A stretch of DNA of 9,903 nt from Ardenticatenaceae bacterium (GTDB taxonomy: Bacteria > Chloroflexota > Anaerolineae > Promineifilales > Promineifilaceae). The notes under the pieces are model-generated. The model saw only the letters and a list, made by a program, of their open reading frames with translations, did no database searches and was not told where the DNA came from. Location of the stretch: positions 1 to 9,903 of the forward strand of contig JACKBV010000054.1 in assembly GCA_020634315.1 (NCBI GenBank). The letters run 5' to 3'. How positions within the stretch are numbered: the stretch's first letter is position 1; every line of letters starts with the position of its first letter. A program made the position numbers and the translations under genes. Positions 1 through 7,954 of this stretch are shown here, piece by piece.

Positions 1-3000
1 AACAAAACCGTTTCCCCAGACACGGCCGTTCCCTATCAAAGCGTCGTCACCTACACGGTTGTTCTCGCCAATAACGGCAGCATCACCGATACGGCCGTTT
101 ACGTCACCGACACCCTCCCCGTCAGCACCACCTTTGTCAGTTGGGTCGAACAACCCGCCGGGGCAACCATGGTCGCCGACGAACTGACCTGGAACGGCGA
201 AATGGCGCCAAGTACGGCCGTTACCTTCACCTTCCTGGTCAGCCATACCGGCGATTATGGTGATGTGGTCGAGAATACGGCCGTTTACAGTGGCACAAGC
301 GGCAGCGGCAGCGATACAGCCACCTTCACCGTCGAATCACTGGCTGGCGACATCACCTTCGTCTACCATGACCTGGAAGATGTCGTGCAGCCTGGCGAAG
401 GACTCTTTTTAGCCGGTGATTTCAATGGCTGGAACACAACCAGCACCCCCTTGACCCCCGACGCCAACAGCGACGTCTTCACAGTCACCCTGTCCGGATT
501 GGCCGCCGGTACATATGGGTACAAATATGTTGTCTACACAGACACCATCCCCAGCGGCCCAACCTACTGGGATTGGGTTAACACCAACAACCGTTCCTAC
601 ACCGTTGCTGGCACAGCCACTGTGAATGATTACCGCAATGTCGTCATTGGTTGGGCCAATTTGAATGGGCCGCTCGCGCTGATAGTAGATATGGGCACGG
701 CAACTGGGGATGTATACGGCCGTCTCTACATCCCAGGAGTCACCAACACACCAGACTCCGCTGGTCGCAGCCTCATGACAGAAGTCGGCTTTGGCGACAC
801 CACAACCCCCGCCAACTGGGAATGGTTCCCCATGGCCTTCAACGCCGACGATGGGGGAAACAATGACGAATTTGTCGGCGTGATGACCCCCACCGTGCCC
901 GGTGTCTATTCCTACACCACCCGCTACGATGGCAACTGGGGCACCGGCAATCCCAACGCCGCCTGGCTCTATGCCGATGCCACCGGCGTTGGCCCTTATC
1001 CGGGCGGCGAGTTCAATCTCTCTGACACCGGCGTGATGACCGTCGGTCTCGTCACAGTACCCATCTCCGTCGCCCGCGCGGGCGTCAACGGCGAAGTATT
1101 TGCCGTCGAAGGAACCGTCACCTACGTTCCCGGAACATTCAACACGGCTGGTTGGGCTTTACAAGACGCCAGCGGTGGCATTGGCGTCTTTGACAGCACC
1201 TTCGTTCCCAGCGTCAACTATGGCGATGTAGTACAAATCATTGGTACCCGCGGCGCTTTCAGTGGCGAAGAGCAATTGACCTCTATCAGCTACTTTGGCA
1301 GCCTGGGTGCTGGCCCCGAAGTGACACCCCTCGTCTACAGCACCAGCGACGTCAACGCCGGTAACGCCGAAGGCTGGATCGTTGAAATTCAAGGAACCAT
1401 TTCCAGCCTGGGCACTTGCTCTGGCAACTACCAATTCCTGGTCGATGATGGTTCTGGCACCGTTACCGTCTATGTTGACGCAGACACAGGCGTCAATGTG
1501 TGTAACATGGGTGCAGCCAATGGCGAAGAAATTCGCGTCATCGGTTTTGCCACCCAGTTCAATACCCTCAACGAAGTAAAACCCCGTCGCCTAAGTGATG
1601 TGCAAGTGCTGCTCGACGCGCCCGTCGTTGTCAGCACCAGCCCAACCAACAATGCAACGGGCGTCCCCACCGACACCCTCATCACCGTTCAGTTCAGCGA
1701 ACCCGTTTCTGTCACCACAAATTGGTTCGACATCAACTGCACCTTGAGTGGCAATGTAAGCGGAACCTTTGAGCCAGCCGGTCCAGCTACCAGCTACACC
1801 ATTACACCAGATGTAAACTTCCTCAATGGTGATCTCTGTAATGTGACCGTGGTTGCCGATCAGGTAACAAGCGGCGGCGGGCAAAATATGGCTGGCGATT
1901 ACAGCTTCAGCTTCCTTGTCGGCACAATGACCTTTGGCGTTTGTGGCGATCCGGCAACCCCCATTCACTTTGTGCAGGGCGATGGCCTGATTTCCCCGCT
2001 GACGGGCAGCAGTGTCGTTGTGGAAGGTGTTGTTGTCGGTGATTACCAGACAACATTGGACGGCTACTATTTGCAAGAAGAAAATGCCGACTTTGATGGC
2101 GATAACATGACATCGGAAGGCATCTTCGTCTATGATCCCGATGGCACCCCCGATGTCAATGCTGGCGATGTCGTTCGCTTGCAAGCAACTGTGTCTGAAT
2201 ACAATGGCCTGACCGAGTTGGGGACAATCGCCAACTTCAGCGCTTGCGGCACAGATACTGTAACGCCAACCGTCGTCACCCTGCCATTGGCTGAAGCAGA
2301 CGATTGGGAATTCTACGAAGGGATGCTCATTGCCATTGAGGATGATCTGACCGTAACGAACAATTACTATCTGGGTCGTTTTGGACAGGTTCGCCTGAGC
2401 CTGGAACGTCTGGCACAACCAACCAACGTTGTTTTGCCCGGTGCGCCAGCCATTGCGCTGCAAGAGCTGAATAACCGCAGCTATGTCACCATTGATGACG
2501 CGGATCCAGCGCAAAATGTGGATCCTATCGTCTATCCTGGCCCGCAATTAACCTTCACCAACACGCTGCGCGGCGGCGATATGGTTCCCAATGGGATTGT
2601 CGGCGTTGTGGATCATTACAACAATGATTCGTCTGACGATTACCGCGTTTTCCCGACAGAGCCAGTTACCTTTGAACCGACCAATGCACGTTCAGAAACA
2701 CCGGTTGACGTCGGCGGTTCCATCAAGGTTGCCAGCTTCAATGTTCTCAATTACTTCAGCACAATCGATACCGGAGCCGCTATCTGTGGACCTTCGCAAA
2801 ATATGGAATGCCGTGGTGCTGACAGTGCCGAGGAATTTGAACGGCAGCGCACGAAGATTATCAACGCGATTGTGACGATGAATGCGGACATTATCGGGTT
2901 GATGGAGATGGAAAACCACGTCACTGATGCAGCACTGCAAGATTTGGTGCAGGGGCTGAATGATGTCGCTGGCGCAGGCACCTATGCTTATGTGAATAGC

Positions 3001-4086
3001 GGTGTCATCGGCACGGATGCCATCAAAGTGGCGTTGATTTACCAACCGGCAAACGTAACGCCAAGCGGTGATTATGCCATTCTGGACAGTTCGGTTGATC
3101 CGGGCTTTATCGACACATTGAATCGCCCTGTATTGATTCAGACGTTTGCTGAAAATGCGACTGGCGAATTGGTGACAGTGGCGGTGAACCATCTTAAATC
3201 GAAAGGTTCCGCCTGTAGCGGTGATCCTGACTTGGGAGATGGACAAGGCAACTGTAACCTGACGCGTGTGGCAGCAGCGCAGGCTTTGGTGACTTATTTG
3301 GCAACGGACCCGACCAACAGCGGTGTGGATCGTTACCTGATCATTGGTGACTTAAATTCATACGCGATGGAAGATCCGATCCAGACGATTGAAGCTGCCG
3401 GTTATACCAATCTGATCTCCCTGTTCCAGGGTGCGGATGCCTATGGCTATTCGTTTGATGGACAATGGGGTTATCTGGATCATGCGTTAGCCAGTGCAGA
3501 TTTGCTGCCTTTGGTAACGGCCGTTACCGATTGGCACATCAACTCTGACGAACCCGTCTCCTTGGACTACAACGTCGAGTACAAGACCGCCAATCAGCAA
3601 ATCATTCTGTACGGCGAGGAACCGTATCGCGCTTCCGATCATGACCCGGTAATCATTGGGCTGGAACTGCAACCTGTCGTTGTCACGCCAACCGTGGAAA
3701 TCGTCACGCCGATGGATGGAGATGTGTTTACAATCACCAGCGGCACGGCCGTTTCCATTCCCGTCACCATTACCACAACCAACTTCGTCATTCCCGATGA
3801 TGGACATTGGCACTTGTGGATAGACGGCAGCCATGTTGGGCCAGTCATGGATTACATGACCACCGTGGAACTGAGCGAAGGCACGCACGTCATCAGCGCT
3901 GAACTGCGCACCCCAGACCATGTTTCGTTGGGCATTGTGGACACGGTAACAGTTACCGTAACAACAGAACCCACAACGCCAGAATACATGTTGTACTTAC
4001 CGCTCATTGTGAAACCGGCAGAGACAGGGGCAACGGCCGTTCCCCAGTTTGAAAGCCGCACACCTTTACAGAAACCCGTTCTGTAA
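1..4086 (+). CDS. ExeM/NucH-type secreted endonuclease, multi-domain (5' end outside window)
   Basis: Likely an extracellular DNase that degrades DNA for nutrients or biofilm turnover. The frame is open from base 1, so the first ATG (169) is internal; 1361 residues are visible. Approximate domains, numbered from base 1: DUF11-like repeat 1-115; a CBM48/glycogen-binding-like fold 117-203 (LFLAGDFNGWN, GTYGYKYVV); a beta-rich module 206-347; OB-like modules 350-535; Big_5-type Ig domain 540-640; ExeM N-terminal OB region 645-900; endonuclease/exonuclease/phosphatase domain 905-1220; Ig-like domain 1225-1325; tail with YLPLIVK. All catalytic motifs of the EEP fold are visible: SFNVLN (N914), LMEMEN (E969/E971), NHLKSK (H1064), GDLNS (D1117, N1119), LDH (D1160, H1161) and SDHDP (D1213, H1214). 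The ExeM hallmarks CRGADS and GQGNCNLTR are also present. The signal peptide must lie off the left edge. Family call strong; biological role inferred. Confidence 0.9.
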   Translation, partial: NKTVSPDTAVPYQSVVTYTVVLANNGSITDTAVYVTDTLPVSTTFVSWVEQPAGATMVADELTWNGEMAPSTAVTFTFLVSHTGDYGDVVENTAVYSGTSGSGSDTATFTVESLAGDITFVYHDLEDVVQPGEGLFLAGDFNGWNTTSTPLTPDANSDVFTVTLSGLAAGTYGYKYVVYTDTIPSGPTYWDWVNTNNRSYTVAGTATVNDYRNVVIGWANLNGPLALIVDMGTATGDVYGRLYIPGVTNTPDSAGRSLMTEVGFGDTTTPANWEWFPMAFNADDGGNNDEFVGVMTPTVPGVYSYTTRYDGNWGTGNPNAAWLYADATGVGPYPGGEFNLSDTGVMTVGLVTVPISVARAGVNGEVFAVEGTVTYVPGTFNTAGWALQDASGGIGVFDSTFVPSVNYGDVVQIIGTRGAFSGEEQLTSISYFGSLGAGPEVTPLVYSTSDVNAGNAEGWIVEIQGTISSLGTCSGNYQFLVDDGSGTVTVYVDADTGVNVCNMGAANGEEIRVIGFATQFNTLNEVKPRRLSDVQVLLDAPVVVSTSPTNNATGVPTDTLITVQFSEPVSVTTNWFDINCTLSGNVSGTFEPAGPATSYTITPDVNFLNGDLCNVTVVADQVTSGGGQNMAGDYSFSFLVGTMTFGVCGDPATPIHFVQGDGLISPLTGSSVVVEGVVVGDYQTTLDGYYLQEENADFDGDNMTSEGIFVYDPDGTPDVNAGDVVRLQATVSEYNGLTELGTIANFSACGTDTVTPTVVTLPLAEADDWEFYEGMLIAIEDDLTVTNNYYLGRFGQVRLSLERLAQPTNVVLPGAPAIALQELNNRSYVTIDDADPAQNVDPIVYPGPQLTFTNTLRGGDMVPNGIVGVVDHYNNDSSDDYRVFPTEPVTFEPTNARSETPVDVGGSIKVASFNVLNYFSTIDTGAAICGPSQNMECRGADSAEEFERQRTKIINAIVTMNADIIGLMEMENHVTDAALQDLVQGLNDVAGAGTYAYVNSGVIGTDAIKVALIYQPANVTPSGDYAILDSSVDPGFIDTLNRPVLIQTFAENATGELVTVAVNHLKSKGSACSGDPDLGDGQGNCNLTRVAAAQALVTYLATDPTNSGVDRYLIIGDLNSYAMEDPIQTIEAAGYTNLISLFQGADAYGYSFDGQWGYLDHALASADLLPLVTAVTDWHINSDEPVSLDYNVEYKTANQQIILYGEEPYRASDHDPVIIGLELQPVVVTPTVEIVTPMDGDVFTITSGTAVSIPVTITTTNFVIPDDGHWHLWIDGSHVGPVMDYMTTVELSEGTHVISAELRTPDHVSLGIVDTVTVTVTTEPTTPEYMLYLPLIVKPAETGATAVPQFESRTPLQKPVL

Positions 4087-4098
4087 ATCAGGTTCATG

Positions 4099-4140
4099 AA
4101 AAGAACCGCGTTCCTTCACTGGGACGCGGTTCTTTTTTTA
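4099..4140 (+). terminator. Strong intrinsic terminator after the nuclease gene
   Basis: A stem of 11 perfect base pairs (AAGAACCGCGT at 4101-4111 with ACGCGGTTCTT at 4124-4134) extends by three inner pairs to a 6-nt loop (TTCACT). A run of seven T follows at 4133-4139. It starts 12 bases after the nuclease stop codon. The run of A before the stem gives only a short U-tract in the other direction, so termination of the convergent minus-strand transcript is possible but weaker. The stop codon of the convergent small gene (4138-4140) lies inside the T-tract. Confidence 0.92.
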
Positions 4141-4335
4141 TTTATTGAATCGCTGCCAGACGACGAGAAGGGAGACGGCGATGACACACAAAATCAGCAG
4201 CGTTAAAACGGCCGTTAGCCTACCTCCCGGCAGCAGCCACGCCAACAACGCCACAATTCCCACACTGGCACCCAAGCCTATAACGGCGAGCAAAACGCCC
4301 AACAAGAGGTAATCAACCAGCCAACGCCACTTCAT
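4138..4335 (-). CDS. Small two-helix membrane protein, unknown function
   Basis: A 65-residue protein with two hydrophobic segments (about residues 8-34 and 39-59) separated by a short PGGR turn, and a basic C-terminus (WQRFNK). It is predicted to be an inner-membrane hairpin. I do not recognise a family. The start is well supported: GGGGAGGAAGC directly precedes the ATG. The gene begins 11 bases after the methyltransferase stop, and its ribosome binding site abuts that stop codon, so the two genes are probably co-transcribed and translationally coupled. One copy of the iterated palindrome (4208-4215) is read here as Thr-Ala-Val in the second helix. The purine-rich leader and the palindrome support a real gene. 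A functional link to the methyltransferase is only suggested by position. Confidence 0.7.
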   Translation of the reverse strand: MKWRWLVDYLLLGVLLAVIGLGASVGIVALLAWLLPGGRLTAVLTLLILCVIAVSLLVVWQRFNK

Positions 4336-4336
4336 G

Positions 4337-4346
4337 CTTCCTCCCC
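4337..4346 (-). promoter_or_regulatory. Ribosome binding site of the small membrane protein
   Basis: Read on the minus strand, GGGGAGGAAG precedes the ATG at 4335 with a Shine-Dalgarno core GGAGG (4340-4344) four bases upstream. It lies immediately after the methyltransferase TGA (4347-4349). This is one of only two clear Shine-Dalgarno sequences in the window and is the main support for the small gene. Confidence 0.8.
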
Positions 4347-6317
4347 TCAGGTCAACGCTTCACGCCAAATTTGTTGAATCGCCGCCGCAGATTCCTCGCT
4401 CTCCAACAGCCAACCCAACAACGTGGCACAATCACGCGTAAATGCTTCACTTTCTTGAGCAATGGTTAACGGCCGTTGCCACGCCCCACGCACAGCCGCT
4501 TCCGCCGGAACCAGCACCAAAACCGCATCATGCAGCAGCGACTTCATCTTGTTGATATGCACCGACACCGGATTTTCCGCATGCACCACATAGCGACTGA
4601 CAAGCCGAAAACCAGCCGCACGCAGCGCCAGCGTCAGCGCCGCCCAACCTTTCGGATTCCAATGATGAAACGTGAAAATGAGACGGCCGTTTTCTTTGCA
4701 CAACACCCGGTGTCCCTCCTGAAAAATCTCCGTCAGCAGTTCCGTGTAACGGCTGGCGCGATCATTCTTATGCGGGTCTACGGCCGAATCGGTGATGTCA
4801 TAGGTCCAATCGGCGGCATCGGGCAGCAAATGGCGCAGCCAGACGCGAAAAAAAGCAGCCAAATCACTGTACTGCACACTGTCAAAATAAGGGGGATCGG
4901 TGACGATAAATGACACACTGTCATCCGGCAGCGCCAGCGTCGTCGAAGAGCCTTGCATCAACAAAAAGCGACGCTGCCCCGTTTGCAAATCAGCGTATGC
5001 CGTCACTTCCTGACCAGCATCTACTTCACCAGCGATGGGCACAAATTCGGCCGTGTCCTCGCTCAATTTACGTTCGCGCGGCTGCTGTGCCCAGATACGG
5101 CCGTTCATAATGCGTGCCTGAAACAATTTATTCAACGTCCCCGACGTATGGCGGCGAAACAGCGGGTTATTCTCCAGCGCCATCGAAGGAAAGGCATAGG
5201 CATGATGGGCAAACGTGTGCCGAATCGCGCCAGAACGCCGCTTTGCCGCCCCCTTGTAGCTGCACAGCATTGAATTAAACTCCAACGAAGTCGAAACAAG
5301 CAACCCCAAATTCAGCTTGAGCAAAGTCGGCAGCGGTTGCAGCAAATCAATCGCCCGCGCCAGATACAGCAGTTGACGACTGCTGAACAAATCCAGGTAA
5401 TTCTCAATTCCCTTCAAAACAAGCTGGTGCGACTTGCGCCCTGGCTCAATGGCAAACTCTTCACGCACAAAAGGCAATGTCTCGCGGCAGGCATCGGCAC
5501 GGCGCAAAGCCGCGCGATCAGCCTCGTCCACCCCCTTAAAAAAGAGCCGGTGCTGCGTGCAATACCCCACAACCACCAATGGTTCATAACGCGCATAATG
5601 CGGCAAATCATATTCAGGCGTAAATTCACCTGCACAGTGCGGGCAATGCGTAACCGTTTTTTCATAGATGGGGGGCAATGGCGATGTGGCGGCGGAAACG
5701 GCCGTTTCCCCTCCCCCACGACCATCCTCATCCACATGGTACACAGCATGCGTTTGCGGATGCAGGCACAGCGTCGTGCCATCCGCCTCCTGCCGCAGCG
5801 TCAGCGAATCCACAAACAGCGCCGGGCCACACGCACAATGCTTGCGCCAGCCATACAACACATATTGCAACTGCGTAGGAGCCTGACAAACCGGGCAGTT
5901 CGTCTCAAAAAATGGGTCTAACGCCACGCGCAGCTGCTTGTAAAAACGACGATACGCCTGCTCCAATTCGGTCAGCGGCACTTCCGCCAACGACGCACGC
6001 ACTTGCAGCATCGGGATAGGGTCCAGGTCTGCGCCAATCACATTGGCCCCCAACCGAATCGCCTCATGCAGCGTTGTCCCGCCACCCATCATCGGGTCTA
6101 AAATGATTTTCCCCGCCAAACCGCCAGGCGCATAATAATCACGCGCCGCTTCCTCTGTCACCAACTGCTTCAAGATAAGGCGAAAGGTACTGCCACAACG
6201 GCGTGCCCACCATTTGTGCAGGTAACTGTTTGGTCGGTAATGATGTTTATTAAACGTTTCCAGTCGGGCGATCTCGTTCGCAAAGGTTACGTCGAATTCG
6301 GTGTCGATGGGCAGCAT
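4347..6317 (-). CDS. Solitary DNA amino-methyltransferase, DUF1156-like, with zinc ribbons
   Basis: A 656-residue S-adenosylmethionine-dependent DNA methyltransferase, predicted to make N6-methyladenine or N4-methylcytosine. The N-terminal HHYRPNSYLHKWWARR (25-40) resembles the DUF1156 signature. The cofactor motif is ILDPMMGGGTT (72-82), with an acidic loop at D97/D99. The catalytic motif DPPY is at 474-477 followed by FDSVQYSDL. The order (cofactor motif first, DPPY late) leaves an unusually long insert. That insert holds two likely zinc ribbons, CPVC/CAC (C141, C144, C161, C163) and CPHC/CTQH (C225, C228, C253, H256), plausibly for target recognition. The start is forced: an in-frame stop lies four codons upstream, and no good Shine-Dalgarno is seen. 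No restriction enzyme or DUF499/DUF3780-type partner is nearby, so it looks like an orphan. Target sequence unknown. Confidence 0.85.
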   Translation of the reverse strand: MLPIDTEFDVTFANEIARLETFNKHHYRPNSYLHKWWARRCGSTFRLILKQLVTEEAARDYYAPGGLAGKIILDPMMGGGTTLHEAIRLGANVIGADLDPIPMLQVRASLAEVPLTELEQAYRRFYKQLRVALDPFFETNCPVCQAPTQLQYVLYGWRKHCACGPALFVDSLTLRQEADGTTLCLHPQTHAVYHVDEDGRGGGETAVSAATSPLPPIYEKTVTHCPHCAGEFTPEYDLPHYARYEPLVVVGYCTQHRLFFKGVDEADRAALRRADACRETLPFVREEFAIEPGRKSHQLVLKGIENYLDLFSSRQLLYLARAIDLLQPLPTLLKLNLGLLVSTSLEFNSMLCSYKGAAKRRSGAIRHTFAHHAYAFPSMALENNPLFRRHTSGTLNKLFQARIMNGRIWAQQPRERKLSEDTAEFVPIAGEVDAGQEVTAYADLQTGQRRFLLMQGSSTTLALPDDSVSFIVTDPPYFDSVQYSDLAAFFRVWLRHLLPDAADWTYDITDSAVDPHKNDRASRYTELLTEIFQEGHRVLCKENGRLIFTFHHWNPKGWAALTLALRAAGFRLVSRYVVHAENPVSVHINKMKSLLHDAVLVLVPAEAAVRGAWQRPLTIAQESEAFTRDCATLLGWLLESEESAAAIQQIWREALT

Positions 6318-6343
6318 AGCGTAGTTTTAACGCAATTCCCCCT

Positions 6344-6371
6344 CAGATACCACAAACTGGCAAGCCGTCAA
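6344..6371 (-). promoter_or_regulatory. Possible weak promoter for the methyltransferase pair
   Basis: On the minus strand a TTGACG box (6366-6371) is separated by 16 bases from TATCTG (6344-6349), about 27 bases before the methyltransferase ATG. The -35 match is good and the -10 match is poor. The 116-base gap between the desaturase stop and the methyltransferase start has no terminator-like hairpin with a T-tract, so read-through from the carotenoid block is also possible. Low confidence. Confidence 0.25.
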
Positions 6372-6433
6372 TTCCGTATTCGGCGGGCAGCACATCCCAT
6401 GCCATATCAGCCATCAACCACCTAATTTCTCAG

Positions 6434-7948
6434 TTACGAGGAGTGCGAAACGGGCAACGGCCGTTTCTTCGTCACCCAAACCGACCGTGGCCCAGCTTGC
6501 TGCACCGCCGCCGCCACCCGCATCCCGCCCAAAGTCGCCCCCGCCGTCGATTGGCCGGGAAAGATAGAATCGCCCACCAGCCACAAATTGGCAATGCCCG
6601 TGTATGGGCCGCGTGCATGCCATAAAGACGTTTGCGGGAAGCCGCCAACCATCCCCAAAGCACGACGCGTGTAAGTGGCAAATGTCACCGGCGTCCCTGG
6701 CAAAGCCAGCCGCACCGCCTGCCGCAGTCCGGGAACGGCCGTTTCCGCCGCAGCCAGCAGCCGTTCCGCATAAACGGCACGGCGTGCCTCGTAGGCAGCT
6801 TTGTCCGTGTGGCGCAGCTGCCACCAGGGAGCAACGGCCGTATGCGTAGACAAAGTAGCCACACGCGTTCCCGCCGGGCCGCGCGTCTCATCCTGCGCAT
6901 CAGAGAGCGACACAAAGACAGAGTTGCCCTCGCCCAATGGACGCGTGTGGTCGCCGATAATTTGGTGATGGCTGGCGAGATCAGCCGGTAAATGGCTGGC
7001 ATCCAATCCCAGGTACAGCGTAAAAGCGCCCCAGGTTGGCGTGCGCTGCCGTACCTCGCGGCGCAGTGAGCGCGGCGCAGCTTCGCCCAAAAGTTCAGCC
7101 AGGCTCCACGGCGTCAAGTTGGCAACAATATGGTCGCCCGCGACATGCAGCCCGCGTTTTGTGCGCACGGCTGCCGCTTTGCCCGCGCTCATGTCAACGG
7201 CCGTTACCTCCTGCCGATACAACACCTCACCGCCATGTGCGCGAATCCAGGCAACCAATGTCTCGGCCAATGCCCCCATGCCGCCATGCACATGGTTGAC
7301 GCCGCGTCGTGGCAAATCGAGCGCAGCACTGCCATAAAGCGCATTGGCCTTATCGGCTGTCGTTTGTGCCGAAATGAGAAGCTGCCCATCCAAAAAAGCA
7401 CGAAACATCGGGTCGCCAGCCGCAGCCAGGCTGCCAACGGTACGCAAGAGATAGGGGATGGCGGGCACCGTAGACGGCCGTAATGCCCGCGCCAACGTTA
7501 GGCCATCACGCCAGGAGCGCGGCGGCCAGGGAAACGGCCGTGTCGAAACATCCCAACTCGCCTGCGCCAACTTCTCCTGGAGATGCCAAAATGATTCCGC
7601 CTGCGGAAAAGCACGCAGACGCTCAGCCTGCCATTGCTGCGGGTCCGCCCATTGCGTCACGGAACGGCCGTCTGGCAAATGAACCACCCACGCCGGATCA
7701 GCAGCGCGTATCGGCCAGGTCAGCCCCAACATTTCCGCCAACTGCGCATGTGGCCCGGCAGCCGCAAAGCCGCCAGCCAACGTCGCCCCGGCATCAAACC
7801 GGAACTTCTGATGGTAAAATGTCCCGGCACAGCCGCCGGGGTAAACGTGGGCTTCCAATACCGTAACGCGATGTCCGGCCTTGAGCAGCAGCGCGGCTGT
7901 CGTTAAACCGCCGATGCCTGCGCCAATAACAATGGTGTGTGGTTGCAT
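6434..7948 (-). CDS. crtD: CrtD-type carotenoid C-3',4' desaturase (FAD-dependent, CrtI superfamily)
   Basis: A 504-residue flavoprotein of the phytoene desaturase/isomerase superfamily. It has an N-terminal Rossmann motif GAGIGG (9-14) with the ribose-binding acid E32, then PGGCAGTF (37-44). The C-terminal FAD motif, LWLVGDSIFPGQSTAG, starts at about 455. The body matches my recollection of cyanobacterial CrtD closely: FRFDAGAT, DPAWVVHLPDG, FPQAESFW, a PPRSW segment, FLDGQLLISAQ and a GGMGALAETL stretch. That points to 3',4'-desaturation of an acyclic or monocyclic carotenoid end. A carotenoid isomerase or a CrtI-like enzyme are the alternatives, so the exact substrate is uncertain. It starts six bases after the SRPBCC gene stop and is the last gene of the putative operon. 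Seven copies of the iterated palindrome lie inside it. Confidence 0.75.
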   Translation of the reverse strand: MQPHTIVIGAGIGGLTTAALLLKAGHRVTVLEAHVYPGGCAGTFYHQKFRFDAGATLAGGFAAAGPHAQLAEMLGLTWPIRAADPAWVVHLPDGRSVTQWADPQQWQAERLRAFPQAESFWHLQEKLAQASWDVSTRPFPWPPRSWRDGLTLARALRPSTVPAIPYLLRTVGSLAAAGDPMFRAFLDGQLLISAQTTADKANALYGSAALDLPRRGVNHVHGGMGALAETLVAWIRAHGGEVLYRQEVTAVDMSAGKAAAVRTKRGLHVAGDHIVANLTPWSLAELLGEAAPRSLRREVRQRTPTWGAFTLYLGLDASHLPADLASHHQIIGDHTRPLGEGNSVFVSLSDAQDETRGPAGTRVATLSTHTAVAPWWQLRHTDKAAYEARRAVYAERLLAAAETAVPGLRQAVRLALPGTPVTFATYTRRALGMVGGFPQTSLWHARGPYTGIANLWLVGDSIFPGQSTAGATLGGMRVAAAVQQAGPRSVWVTKKRPLPVSHSS

Positions 7949-7954
7949 AATATC

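Noticed and set aside
169..171. ATG at 169 as the start of the nuclease gene
   Set aside because: The same frame is open to base 1 and encodes the conserved first half of a DUF11 domain (VTYTVVLANNG, VTDTLP), so the gene begins outside the window.
1591..2547. Long minus-strand open frame (318 codons) opposite the nuclease gene
   Set aside because: It lies wholly antisense to conserved ExeM sequence, resembles no protein family, and is explained by the base composition of the real gene.
2692..3246. Minus-strand open frame of 184 codons within the nuclease catalytic domain
   Set aside because: It overlaps the conserved EEP motifs on the other strand and has no recognisable domain.
5337..5921. 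Plus-strand open frame of 194 codons opposite the methyltransferase
   Set aside because: It is antisense to the zinc-ribbon part of the methyltransferase and is rich in Arg, Gln and Pro without a fold-like pattern; a shadow frame.
7483..7866. Plus-strand open frame of 127 codons opposite crtD
   Set aside because: Low-complexity Pro/Arg/Ser-rich translation antisense to conserved CrtD motifs.
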